From the NCBI GenBank assembly GCA_017591395.1, contig WEDG01007335.1, positions 1 to 64,000 on the forward strand: a stretch of DNA of 64,000 nt, in the 5' to 3' direction. The stretch is from Schistocephalus solidus (lineage: Eukaryota; Platyhelminthes; Cestoda; Diphyllobothriidea; Diphyllobothriidae). A program made the translations under genes and the position numbers. Positions 44,525 through 54,603 of the stretch are shown here, in pieces (the first letter of the stretch is position 1; each line of letters begins with the position of its first letter). Below the pieces are notes generated by a model that worked only from the letters and a program-made list of their open reading frames with translations, ran no database searches and had not been told where the DNA came from.

Positions 44525-46155
44525 ATGTGTCCACAGCGAACTAAACTTAAAACCAAGAATAGGAGACGGGATATGGATCAGGTTAATTGTTTACTCTTTA
44601 CACATTTAGAGCTAGATTTACGCTGACAGGCTCCCATGCAATATCAACAAGCGTATTCGAGAAGCTACGCAACCAGATGAAGACAAACCCGCTCTTGGGC
44701 AGTTCTTTTGCTTGCCCTGTAATCTGTATTTCTGCAACGAATCGGCCCTCATTGACCATCGGAGACGGAAACCACATAAACGGCGCCTGAAGGCGCTCCA
44801 GGAGGAACCACATAAGCAGGTTGTTCTGGTTTTATGGCATTATTTTTTTGTAAAAGCTTTACTATTGGGCCCGAATTTACCCTCAATGGGCCACAAATAT
44901 TCCTTTGTTTGCTTTGTAGCCGTTTGCTTTTCTCGGCCCCTATTCAACTAGCCGGGGCACGTTAAAGCGAAGTTTTTTCTCGTGTTATTGAACGCAACGA
45001 AACTGATCATTCTGTTATTACGGCTTACATGACCATAGGGTATCTAAACCTAAGATGCCAGAGTGCAGCTACTGCAGACGGGGATGTTGTGTGGGATGAC
45101 GCTCGATGTGAAGTTGCCTAAAATCGAATGTCTGCCCAGTATTGACAAGTGTATTGTAAAATGTTATATCAATCTTAATCTGATCGAAGTCCATTTGAAC
45201 TAACCTGCTTTAGCTTGGTTCGATTTTATAATATCTTATCTAAATTAATCTCATTTACTGGAAGCTAACTAAATCTCATCTATGTTTCGACTTTAATATC
45301 ACCTACTGGACCTTAATCGAATCTAATTTTTTTTCCTATTTACTTTTTTTTTCTTATTATATCTAGTCTGATTTGCTTCAATCTAATGTAATATAAGCTG
45401 TTCCATTAGTCTTATCTTAATTTACTCTTATCACAGCGTAAAGCATTGCTTTTTGACGAGTTCTCATGCTTGGTGTATCGTATCTCACACTTAGCGTAAA
45501 TTTAAGTTTAGTTTAGGCGATCATTATTGTTTGCTATTACATTTCAGTATGAAAATTTTACACTAGATCGTCTTCGTGGCACTATATTTTAATTATTTTC
45601 TCATCTGCGATTTTCCGATTTTTTGGTCTGCTCTGGTACACAGACGTTTGAATAAGTCTTCTTACAATGGCAACTTAGTTCTTGCTTTCTATTAATGCCC
45701 ATCGTAAGTAAACAACTTATCTTACCAGGTGCTTGGTTATTTGCCACTGAAAACTATTATTGCATTCAGTGCATACAATCCCATGCTCAGTATGTCTTTA
45801 AGACTCATTCAATTTCTTACTGAGAGGCAGTTTTCACTTCACATTGGTGTCAGTTTTTACTCGGTTTGTTTGCCGCCCACACGTTTTGTATTTCCAATTT
45901 GTGCTTTAGCGTTCTCAGTACCTCTACTTTTTGTGTGTTAAGGATTGAAATTTTACTTGTTTGCAAGACAAATGTTTTAGCCTGCAATTAAGTCATTCTT
46001 ACTATTTTTACTTTGTCGTTTTTCAGGAGGACGCCGATTGGGCGGCAGGTGTCTTTCCAAACAAACGACTTCGAGTACAAAACAGTCCTTCAAATTCAGA
46101 AGATTTGTCTTCTATAAAAGTCGCATTAGAACCCAGCTATGTGGCTGTAGACTAA
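44525..46155 (+). CDS. ZNF593/BUD20-type C2H2 zinc-finger protein (three exons)
   Basis: Exons 44525-44581, 44616-44819 and 46027-46155 join in phase 0 to give 129 codons including the stop's predecessor at 46152. The protein starts with a Lys/Arg-rich segment (KLKTKNRRRDMDQIYADL, matching the basic N-terminus and D-D-I of BUD20/ZNF593). An EDKPALGQFF strand and one zinc finger follow: C-x2-C-x12-H-x5-H (CLPCNLYFCNESALIDH...H), then HKRRLKALQEEPHKQ and EDADWAAGV, the family's HKRR-K-L..P..Q.EA..AAG signature. Family members are nuclear shuttling factors on pre-60S ribosomes, usually about 130-165 residues, so length fits. Introns are 34 nt (GTTAAT..CTAG) and 1207 nt (GTTGTT..TTTCAG). The start is uncertain: CCACAG at 44531-44536 could be an acceptor for an earlier exon. 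It is the only apparently intact gene here. Confidence 0.85.
44582..44615 (+). other. 34-nt micro-intron of the ZNF593-like gene
   Basis: GTTAATTG at the donor and GAGCTAG at the acceptor. Removing it restores a continuous reading from DMDQ to IYADRL; retaining it meets a stop codon (TAG in the acceptor) in that frame. Introns of 30-40 nt are common in flatworm genes. Confidence 0.8.
45120..45445. repeat. degenerate TCTAAT/TTATCT tract in intron 2
   Basis: ATCTTAATC, TATCTAAATTAATCTC, GAATCTAAT, AATCTAATGTAA and similar words recur irregularly for about 320 bp. Probably an eroded minisatellite inside the 1.2-kb intron. Confidence 0.5.
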
Positions 46156-46727
46156 AAACTTATTTTTCATGAGTAAATTTTGTTCGCCTACTGTTGTATC
46201 AGTGCTAACATACCAGTTATATGATTGAAAGAAGGAACATAACTCAGACTTTAAGATACGTTTTGTAGCGTTTTTCGGGTTTAACATAATTATACGTTCA
46301 AAATGTGCCGCTTTCATATCCCTTTTCTTGTCTGATATTTTTCTGAGGTCAAATTACGCTTCCGACTCTGGAAATTCAGTCACACCGCTTGCATTTTTGA
46401 TTTGATTTCGTACTCTTATGGACTTTTCCAATTTGCTTTTTATGGAATTGCAAGGTGCATGTGAACTTCAAACTCGTTAGCCTATCATCACGCCCGACCA
46501 ATTTGACCTTGAAAATATATTTTCCTTCATCTGCACCTATTTACTGTCACTACGCGTAAAGGACCTCGATAAACAGACTCTTTCCGGCCCGTCTCTAACG
46601 GTTCTCAGATTTTCAGCGGGTTAATGGAATATTAAATTATCTTTCGCTACGAGGTGTCTATGAACGGGACGGGTAGAAGAATTTATTGGTTCATACTTAC
46701 TCATATTTAATGCGTCAGCGATCATGC
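46156..46727. other. gap between converging genes
   Basis: 3' flank of the ZNF593-like gene; no canonical AATAAA was found on the plus strand close to the stop. On the minus strand AATAAA lies at about 46682-46687, 40 bp beyond the stop of the possible exon at 46728. Confidence 0.4.
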
Positions 46728-46920
46728 CTAGTATCTCGGATCCCAGTCTTCTCGCAAATTGTACCTTTCCACGCGTAGCGATCTGCGGTAAGGACCAACA
46801 TAGTCGGACCCGCTGTCTTCTCCAGCGACAGATACCGAGCGCTGCAGGTCGAATAAGTTTCTTCGCAGAATGTGTTGAGCCAGCCTTTGATTCGTCCTCT
46901 TCAGCCACTCCAGGTGGACA
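46728..46920 (-). CDS. possible terminal exon of an unknown host gene
   Basis: On the minus strand a pyrimidine-containing stretch ends in CTGACGCCAG (acceptor at 46921-46924). After it, one phase reads 63 codons to a TAG at 46728-46730: HLEWLKRTNQRLAQHILRRN, then SVAGEDSGSDYVGPYRRSLR and ending REDWDPRY. The frame is stopped immediately upstream of the acceptor, as expected for an intron. The composition is charged and varied, unlike the retroelements here, and an AATAAA follows within 50 bp. I do not recognise the family. Upstream exons were not identified. It could be chance; it is reported because splice site, frame, stop and polyadenylation signal agree. Confidence 0.35.
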
Positions 46921-46924
46921 CTGG

Positions 46925-48840
46925 CGTCAGATCACGGGCAGCAAAGAATATTGTATTAAATGCACTCAATTCGTCTGTCGTGGGTGCTGTGAGATATTGT
47001 AATTTTGCAACGGGGGCGGAATACTTTATTCGAAGATACATCGGTATCCTTCGTTCGTTGGATTCCTTTCAGGCGTCCGTGATCGAGCAAGTCTGTTTTT
47101 TCTCTTCTTTCAAGACTATCAAGCAGCCACAATAGTATGGGAAGACTGGCCTGTCAGGTGTCCGATACTGGTGATAGAAATATCAGGTCGGATCTATCGA
47201 TACTTTTTAAGGAATTAGCCAACACTTCGAAAAGCATCTATTCTGCGACGGCGCTCGTACTCTGGTCGTCTGGCATCAGCTTCGCTTGAGTTATTTCAGG
47301 CTGACCACTTCTTCATGTTGACAAGCAGTTGACCCGAAGGGTATATTCTCCTGATGAGGGATGCAGTACAAGGCCTTTTGATATTTCTAGCGGTTATGGA
47401 TAGACAGAATGGCTTACTGGGCCCATCCAAACTATCACTTTCAGCAGGTTACCACAGCTTGACGCTCTGAGTCCAATCTCGTCAGCGCGCTCCAGGTTGG
47501 TTAGTCGACCCCGGGTGCAAGTCCGACACCGTCAAAAAGTCAATGGCTTTTCCTTGAGTTCCACCAGGAAACATGCTGGGCAACAGAACGCAACCGTTGC
47601 GCACAACGGGCCGAATATCAAGCTATTGATTGACGTTGTTTTGACCCATAACTCGGTTAGTAGAGGAACGATAACGAATCTTCATCATGGCAGTAATTTC
47701 TGTTTACCATCTGCCTCCATTATCCACCTGTCGTCATAAACAGGTTCACCTCTCTACACTCACTCAGCCACTTCATGAAATCGGTGCTCCAGTGTCAACA
47801 CAAGACTCACAGACCTTGTGTTGATGCCTTTCTCGTTGGGTGTCCAGTTATTGCGCAGCCTCATCGTCTCGTGGGGGTTTCAAGTCATCGCATAAGCTGG
47901 ATCTGGATAAAATGGATGGAGGAAAGATAGGACGACGAGGAATGTTCGTCGAAGTTGTGAAGGCGTTGGAAAACTTGTGCCATCTTTAGACCTTGACCCA
48001 TTTGTCAACAATAAAACCGTCATTCACACGGAGAACAGTCACCCAATGTAGGGGGCGGACCACTGGGTCGGTGAAGAATCCGGTGGGATGTTCAAATGTT
48101 AACAACGTTTGCGGCTCGCACCATTGAGGTCCCCACTTTGGGCTACTAATTTTCGGGATAATACCGACCGCACTTTACCATCATTTTCCAGAATTGGTGA
48201 CATGATTGATCGTCGAGAGGCCCGCCTTGATCATTTTGAGTAGGAAACTGCAAAGTTGTTGAGCTGATCTAATTGCTGTGGCGCTGCCTAGTGGCTCTAA
48301 GTACTGTTATTTGTCTAACGGACGGGGACTTCATTTATGAAAATTTACCATTCTTTTAGTCCATCTCAGAGCGCCGAGTGGCACCGAATGTCTGCTGAGA
48401 TCCCTGCCAGCGCTTGGTTGTCTTAATTTTGTGACCTCAAGGCGTCTTCCAAGAGATATTTTGATTCGGATAAGGGGCCAAATTTCAGGCATTTGCGAAT
48501 GAGATCAGTCTCATCTATAGGTATTGTCAGTTTCGGCATCATGGATGGGTTCGCTACTATGGGCTTATTATGGTACATTACAACGATTTCAACTTCGTCA
48601 ACAAGCTAACCATATGGTCATCATCTGAGCAACAGGATAGCTGCTGTTTGTAGTGATGCTAGAAACGCGTGTTGGTTGCAACTAGTCAGTCCTGATCAGC
48701 GAAAATGGGTGTACTCTCGCGTCGAAAGCCTAGTCACGAGTGACCAATGAGGTGTTTGCTGCTAGAAGAGAAACGGGCGAGTTCAAGGAAGCGGTTACGA
48801 AGTAGAAGATGCGATCGCTGGAACAAGAAGTATACTGACT
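46925..48840. other. unassigned 1.9-kb region
   Basis: No element or gene could be named. Some minus-strand stretches read without stops (for example around 48400-48520, with TIPIDETDLIRKCLKFGPLS) and may be exons or eroded element protein, but none shows a domain. A minus-strand frame near 47390-47500 faintly recalls an RT palm (TNLERADEIGLRASSCG), too weak to call. Confidence 0.35.
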
Positions 48841-48945
48841 CGACGTTTCGGATTCTCACTCGAACACATCATCAGGGACCTTGACAGATCCATATCCGTG
48901 ACTGTCTCTGATGATTTTTTAGAGTAAGAATCCGAAATGTCCTAC
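48841..48945. repeat. imperfect inverted repeat with CTGATGA...GAAA arms
   Basis: The plus strand at 48906-48940 reads CTGATGA, 19 bases, GAAATGTC. The minus strand at 48875-48843 reads CTGATGA, 19 bases, GAAACGTC. Arms share GAATCCGAAA and face away from a central ~24 bp. The words match the conserved core of hammerhead ribozymes found in Penelope-like elements, but the bases between them do not form helix II, so activity is unlikely. It may be the edge of a decayed Penelope-type terminal repeat. Confidence 0.45.
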
Positions 48946-49344
48946 CAATACAGCTCTTGTTCCACTCATCAAATTTTCTGCAATGAGCTAGTTGTGTGAA
49001 GAGGGACCTAGCCGATTCCGAACATTACATATCACATCCAGAAAATATCTTATCCAGTACTCGAAATTTACAAGTAAGTTTCTCTATAATTATCTTCCGT
49101 TGCGGGTTGTCGGTGCGTTAATGGAAACAACAGTGTTCGTAAAGTGTTCCTGCAGTCTTATGTAGGTCAGGAGGTCGCATTTGGTCAGCAAGTAGGCAAT
49201 TCACAGTTCCTCTGCTACCAGAAGGCGTTCGTTATTGACAGTTTGACCGTCGATTTCTACGAGGTCCACCGTATGCTCCACACCAGGTGGTGCAGGGACG
49301 GTGACTTGCGCGTGAATTCGTTTAAAGTGATAGAAGCCTTGCGC

Positions 49345-49645
49345 TGAAGCTACCTCACTCTCTCCTCCCCCACCTGAGCCCGGTGTCAAGACAGAGTCAT
49401 GAAGACCGGAGATGGGAGAGGGCGCAGGTGGCTGGCGCGGCCGGAGCCGCCCCTGGGCGTACCATCACACCTGGCACTGATCCCACGGAGTGGGAGTGCC
49501 ATAAAGGCCACATTAATAAGGAGCCATTGCAGCCTGACTTTCAGTCCGCCAATCAGCCACTCCACACAAAACATACATTGGGCTAACCACGTGGTCCGAG
49601 TTATCCCGTTAGTTGGCAACCTTCCAAGCCACGGCTTTTAGCGTA
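49345..49645. repeat. ~300-bp repeat, unit 1
   Basis: Begins ACCTCACTCTCTCC and ends GGCAACCTTCCAAGCCACGG. Unit 2 at 49695-49995 begins GACCTCACTCTCCCC and ends GGCAGCCTTCCAAGCCATGG, with related CACATACA or CATACATTGGGC words before the end. It is GC-richer than its surroundings, with no coding domain. Probably a SINE or a piece of the 3' region of the neighbouring element. Confidence 0.5.
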
Positions 49646-49694
49646 CCGTGATAGTTTCGAGCGCGTCAGATTGTTTATAGTAAGGAAAATGCCC

Positions 49695-49995
49695 TGAGAT
49701 GTTGACCTCACTCTCCCCCACCCTCACAATCAGACCACCTTCCGAGCCAGTGGGAGTGGGCGCATTGGCTAACGGGTCGGCGTACCCGTCTTCGTGTGCC
49801 ACAGCACGACCTAGCCCCCATAACGCACACACCAGGATTTAGTTACTCAGGGGATATGGAGGATCCATCGCCGTCTGACTCCCAGTCCACTGGTAAGCCA
49901 CGCGACACACACAGCACATACACTGGGCCGACGGCGTGGTCTGGTGTAAGCGTCAGATTGGCAGCCTTCCAAGCCATGGTTTCTAGAAAACCGCT
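49695..49995. repeat. ~300-bp repeat, unit 2
   Basis: Diverged partner of 49345-49645 in the same orientation, about 350 bp away start to start. It adjoins the 3' end of the zinc-finger element at about 50000. Confidence 0.5.
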
Positions 49996-50085
49996 ATTTT
50001 ATCAGGTACATTATGATGATTGTGAGGATGTTGTCTATGTATTAGTGAATATGGTGTGCGCTGATGTGGCTTAGCCTCCGGTGGT

Positions 50086-50885
50086 TTACCGCAGATTGTC
50101 ATGGAGGCGTATATGTCCTAATAGGCCCATGCGGTGTGCAAATATACGGTAGCAGTGAGGGCAGCGGAGGCGGGCGCGGCGACTGTATTTCGGAGCCCCA
50201 GGCACTGGTTCATCAGCCTCCGTGCGATGGGTTCGCAGGTGACCGACCAGGCCGATGCGTGAGTTGAAGTTGTGGGCGCAGTGTGGGCAGGAGAAATCGG
50301 TAGAGGCTGGGGTATATCATTCATGGAAGTGGGGGTGGTAGTGGAGGCAATAATAGCAGGAGCGGAGGGTGTGCATGATGTATAGGTGTTGTCGGCATTA
50401 CGGTGAATTCCGTTGTCATGGATGCGCATGTGACCGAAAAGGCCCATGCGATGAGTGAATGCGTGAGGACAGTGGAGGCGAACATCTCTGCTGTGTGTTG
50501 GTGCTCAAGGCACTGGTTCACCAGTCTCTGTACGATGGATTCGCAAGTGACCGACCAGGCTAATGCGTGAGGTGAATGTGAGGTCGCATTGAGGACCGTT
50601 ATGGAGAGAGTCCCCATCGCTAACGGTGGTGGTGGTGGTAGTGAAGGCGAAGGCGGTGGTGGGGGTAACAGGCGATGAGTAGAGGGATGTGGTCTCTATG
50701 TTGATGGGAGTAATGGAATTGATGCCAGGATTGAGGGTGGGGGAGTCTGAATGAGGGTTGACAGAATTTGACGTAGAAATTGGAATTGTCGGATTGTTGA
50801 TGCATTGTGTCAGAAGATGTCAAACCAGGCCAATTCGCGGGCGGAAGATGTGTTAACAGCGTGGGCATGTAAGCAGGGCCTGGGA
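50086..50885 (-). pseudogene. C2H2 zinc-finger array of the retrotransposon ORF
   Basis: Five finger units read on the minus strand, ending in a stop at 50086-50088. Finger 5 (50163 to 50100: CPHCYRIFAHRMGLLGHIRLH) and finger 4 (50290 to 50225: CPHCAHNFNSRIGLVGHLRTH) have perfect C-x2-C-x12-H-x3-H spacing. Finger 3 (about 50465-50405) has lost its second Cys in a short deletion. Finger 2 (about 50590-50525) has Gly for the first Cys. Finger 1 (about 50880-50815) has stops and Cys as its last ligand. Linkers are Thr/Ser/Pro-rich, and fingers 2-3 and 4-5 form similar pairs. Such fingers could bind element RNA or target DNA; this is inference. Confidence 0.85.
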
Positions 50886-51557
50886 ATCGACTATGTTGGT
50901 CCGGGGCGCTGGTGACTTTCGTGCCACTCTTTTGGCCTTGGCCGCGGCGATCCGGTTGGCCTCATAGATTGCTGAACCAGTCTTCACGAATCTTCTCCAT
51001 GCCGGTCTATGCTGGGCGAGGTCCTCACAGGTCGCCGGGTTGATTTGCAGTTGTTTCAGTGATTCCTTCAAAGTGTCCTTTTAGCGTCGTTTTTGACCTC
51101 CCTGTCGGCGAGCACCCGTAGCGACATCTTCGTAGAAAAGTCGTTTGGGTAGTCGCTCATCGTCTATTTTTACCAGGTGGCCGCTCCATCGTAGTTGCAC
51201 TTGCCTCAGCATGGCGTGGATGTTGAGGAATCCGGTCCGCTCCAAGACTTCCGTGTCCGGGATCCTGTCTTGCCATCTCAGCTTCAGTATTCTGCGGAGG
51301 CAGCTGAGATGGAAGTGATTTAGCTTCCTGGTTTGGTTCGAGTAGACGGTCCAGGTCACCGCTCCGTAAAGGAGTGTCGTCAAGACGACGGCCTTGTACA
51401 TCTGCAGTTTGGTGTTCAGGTGAATACCGTGGCAATTCCACACGGAGGCCTGCAGCCGGCCGAAGGCCTGAATAGCTTTGGAGATCCGTTGGGGAACCTC
51501 GTCATCGATTCTAGTGTTGCGTGACAGCGTGCTTCCTAGATAAGTGAAGGTTTCCAT
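50853..51557 (-). pseudogene. C-terminal RT extension of the zinc-finger element
   Basis: The 158-codon minus frame from 51557 gives [60 protein letters not shown] and [20 protein letters not shown], the usual thumb/connection region of this RT group. After one frameshift near 51081 it continues as KESLKQLQINPATCEDLAQH, ending in a basic stretch (AAAKAKRVARKS) that leads into the first finger. Confidence 0.85.
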
Positions 51558-52600
51558 GTTTTGAGTTGATCACCGTTGACATTGATTCGGGGAGCATTGT
51601 TTTCCTCGCTGGGTGGAGGCTGGGGCATGAAAACCGTTTTAGCTGTACTGATTGTTGATCCGAAATCGGCGCAGCCTGCGACGAAGAAGTCCATACTCCT
51701 TTGCATGACCTCCTCCGTCACGGTGTTAAGGGTGCAGTTGTCCGCGAAGAGCAAGTCATGGATTGTAGTCGTAGACACGCGCGTTAAAGCTTGCATACAC
51801 CGACTGTTGAGAAGGTGCCCGTCAGTTTTGTAGGCGATGCAGATCCCAGACTGCTCATCACGGTAGGTATCCATAAGCACAGCCGAGAACATGAGACTGA
51901 AGAAGGTGGGAACCAATACGCAGCCCTGCTTCACTCTGTTGGTCACTGCGAATGCTTTGGATACCGTCCCGTTGTCAGTGACGCGTGCTGTCATCCCGTC
52001 ATGAAGCTGACGCACCATGTGCGTGAACCGCTCAGGACAGCTGAATTTCTGCATGACTTTCCACATCCCGTCGCGATTCACCGTTTCCAAGGCTTTCGTC
52101 TGATCCACGAAGGTAGTGTATACGTGAGTTCGCATCTCCTGACACTTATCTTGTAGCTGGCGGGCGGCAAAGATCATATCGGTTGTTCCGCGGTGTCGGC
52201 GGAAGCCACATTGGCTTTCCGGGAGCAGGCCCCGCTCTTGGTGACTGTTAAGACGATTGAGAAGAATACGGGCGAAGATCTTCCCGGCCTCTGTGATTAT
52301 CACAGAGTTGCCGGTTTCCCTTCCGTTTGTTGAGATGAACGATGGTCACGTCTTTGAAATCCTGAGGAACTTGTCTTTGCCGTCACATCTCCTGGAAGAG
52401 TGTTGTGAGATCTGCCATCAGCCGGGGCCTTCTGTGCTTGTAGACTTCCGGTGGGATTGCATCGGATCCCGGCGACTTACCGCTGGAAATCTACTGCACG
52501 GTCTGGATGGTTTCTGGTAGGGAAGGCGGCAGATCCAGGTCATTGTTCATTACCACTTGAGGAAGCCGGTCAATGGCAGCATCGGAGATGGCTGATAAGC
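51536..52600 (-). pseudogene. RT domain of the zinc-finger element (catalytic residues altered)
   Basis: A 255-codon minus frame from 52303 plus an upstream piece (52600-52300, SSGKSPGSDAIPPEVYKH). Motifs: LLPESQCGFRRHRGTTDMIF; FVDQTKALETVNRDGMW at 52066-52112, where the expected AFD reads ALE; RVKQGCVLVPTFFSLMFSAV near 51900-51955; and LLFADNCTLN at 51730-51755, where the expected FADD reads FADN. Loss of a palm Asp alone would abolish polymerisation. A frameshift separates it from the C-terminal extension at 51540. Confidence 0.88.
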
Positions 52601-53143
52601 AATTAAGGAAACTTCTGAAGTGCTCCACTCAGCGCTTCAGAATTTGCGATTTCTCTGTCAGCAGTGTTGTGCCGTCAGTGCTGAGCAACGGTGCGGTCCC
52701 CTTGATACACGGGCCGTAGATGGCCTTGATGGCTTTGAAAAAGCTTTTCATTTCATTGCGGTCCGCATACCCCTGGATTTCCTCAGCCTTTCGGATCATC
52801 CTGGCATCCTGCATCGCCCGCATCCGTTGCTGTACAAGGTGCCGGCATCTGAAGAAGGCTGATTTGGTGGCGTCAGTTCAAAGGTCCATGTAGGCTTTGT
52901 GTAGTCCATTCTTCTCCGCGAGTAAGTTGCTGATGTCGGCGTCATTGTCGTCAAACCAGTCCTGGTGTTGACGGCGTGCGCGTCCGAGGACTTCGAGGGC
53001 GGTGGACTGGATGACATTTCGCAGTTGACACCTTCGTGTCTCCACGGTAGCATTATCATCTGGAGCATGCAGGTCCTCCAGTTTCTCGGTTATTTTGTTG
53101 CTGAAATCAAAACAGTGAGAAGGCAAATTTAACGAAAGTGTAT

Positions 53144-53981
53144 TTAACTACCTAGCAGCCTTTTACCTTGTTGCCTTCGTTGGGGTTGCAGTCGGAGCCT
53201 CATCTGGGAGATGACGAGGCGATGATCTGTCCAACCATTGGCATCGCGGATCACCTTGGTTACCAGCACGTCCTGTTGATCTCGTCTCCGGAAGTGAGCA
53301 TAGTCCGGCAGCTGCCAGCGCCGTGACCGAGGTTGCATCCACGTGGCCTTCTCCCGCGTCGGAAGACCGAAGAAGGTGTTGGTCAGCAGGAAACGGTGTT
53401 CCGCACACGTGCACAGAATAAGAAGGCCGTTATCGTTACAGCTACCGAGACCGTGGGGACCCAGCGCTCCCTGCCAGGCAGCGTGGTCCGTCCCGACGCG
53501 GGCGTTTAAGTCACCAAGGACAATTAAATTGTCCTCTTTCAGCACAGTTGCCAGGAGGGCGTGTAGGTCCTCGCTGAAATCGTCCTGCGCCGCATCAGAG
53601 CTCGTCATTGAGAAAGCGTGGGCGATGATAATGGTGGTGAACTGGTCTCCCCGAAGAGGCAGGCGGAGGCTCATAAGGCGATCATTTATACTCTGCGGCA
53701 GACAGGACAGCCGTCCCACGATGTCGTTCCAGATGGCAAAGGCAACACCAGCGTCGCGTCACTCTGCCATTGGCCGGCCGCTCCAGAAGAAGGTAGCCGG
53801 CACCCACCTCCTCCAGCTGACCCTGCTCAGAGAATCGGGTCTCGCTGAAAGCAGCAATGCCGACCTTGTAGCGCGCCAGTTCCAGAGCATCTAGCGCCAT
53901 CCTCCGTTCCGGCCGGTTGCTCCTAGGATTGTCTTTAAGGAACGAACATTCCAGGCTGATAGTGTGAGTGGACTCACCCAA
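53144..53981 (-). pseudogene. APE-type endonuclease of the zinc-finger element
   Basis: Minus frames 53981-53682 (KVGIAAFSETRFSEQGQLEE, catalytic Glu near 53840) and 53719-53144 (191 codons). The second contains [18 protein letters not shown] at 53471-53525, with Leu in place of Phe in the GDFN motif, and [11 protein letters not shown] at 53205-53240 with the catalytic Asp-His. One frameshift lies near 53720. It nicks target DNA to prime reverse transcription in active members. Confidence 0.87.
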
Positions 53982-54603
53982 GCAGCCTGGAGGGTATGGC
54001 GTGGGGGATGGGTATGAGGGGTATTATTGTTTGTTTGAGTTTTACGACCGCGTATTTTGCGATCTGCGAGCCGCGGCCGGCTGCAGAAGACGTGATAACC
54101 AGCATTTGTTTAGGGCACCTTTTCTAACCTCTTCCTCCGCGAGGAGGCAAGCAGTGCTGTCCCTAAAAAGGGCTGCTCGGACACCCCAGGCGGCTGCTCA
54201 ACTCCACGATGGGTCACGATTTTGTTTTAGTGGGAGAACGACCCGAGTTAGCCTGAGCCGCTCCGGGGTTGCTGTCGCCCACATCGTAGGACTTTTTGAG
54301 AGGGAGGAGGTGGGAATTTCAGGGAGTCAGACATACCGGGTGGGGAGGCACACACAACACCGGAGACCGTCGCCTGTTTTAGCCCGCCGATCGTGACGGT
54401 TGCCTGGGGTGTGGCCGCTGGGAAGAACCCAACTTCGAGGAGCCACAGGGGAGAGTTAGGTACCAGTTAGAGGTAGCCACAGGAGAATTCACCACCTGTA
54501 CGAGACAAATGGAGCGACTAACTGCTATCTGTGTGGTGCTACCCCTAACTAGTACCCCTACACCCAAGGCGTTCGTTATACCGTTATATACCAATCCTAG
54601 CAT
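53982..54603 (-). other. GC-rich 5' region of the zinc-finger element
   Basis: About 620 bp of GC-rich sequence upstream of the endonuclease in element sense, without a coding domain. Composition falls sharply to AT-rich host-like DNA at about 54604, which I take as the element edge. It probably holds the internal promoter and 5' untranslated region. Confidence 0.5.

Larger units (their letters stand above)
50000..54603 (-). mobile_element. non-LTR retrotransposon with C-terminal C2H2 zinc-finger array
   Basis: A minus-strand element of about 4.6 kb, GC-richer than the rest of the window. Order: GC-rich 5' region (54603-53982), APE-type endonuclease (53981-53144), linker (53126-52629), RT (52600-51536), C-terminal RT extension (51557-50880), five zinc-finger units (50880-50086), and a short 3' region. 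It is unlike the CR1 copies in sequence and in having fingers at the very C-terminus. The clade was not settled (RTE-like or another Jockey-superfamily branch). The copy is inactive: frameshifts near 53720, 52600 and 51540 and altered catalytic residues. Confidence 0.88.

Noticed and set aside
47390..47500. RT palm motif (RADEIGL) of another non-LTR element
   Set aside because: Only one weak block is readable, with no neighbouring RT motifs in order.
48841..48945. Active hammerhead ribozyme
   Set aside because: The core words are present but the 19 bases between them do not pair to form helix II on either strand.
50118..50617. Long Thr/Ser/Ala-rich minus frames as separate proteins
   Set aside because: They are out-of-frame readings of the zinc-finger linkers; the finger motifs appear in the neighbouring frame.
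53343..53894. 183-codon plus-strand frame as a gene
   Set aside because: It is the antisense shadow of the endonuclease of the zinc-finger element.
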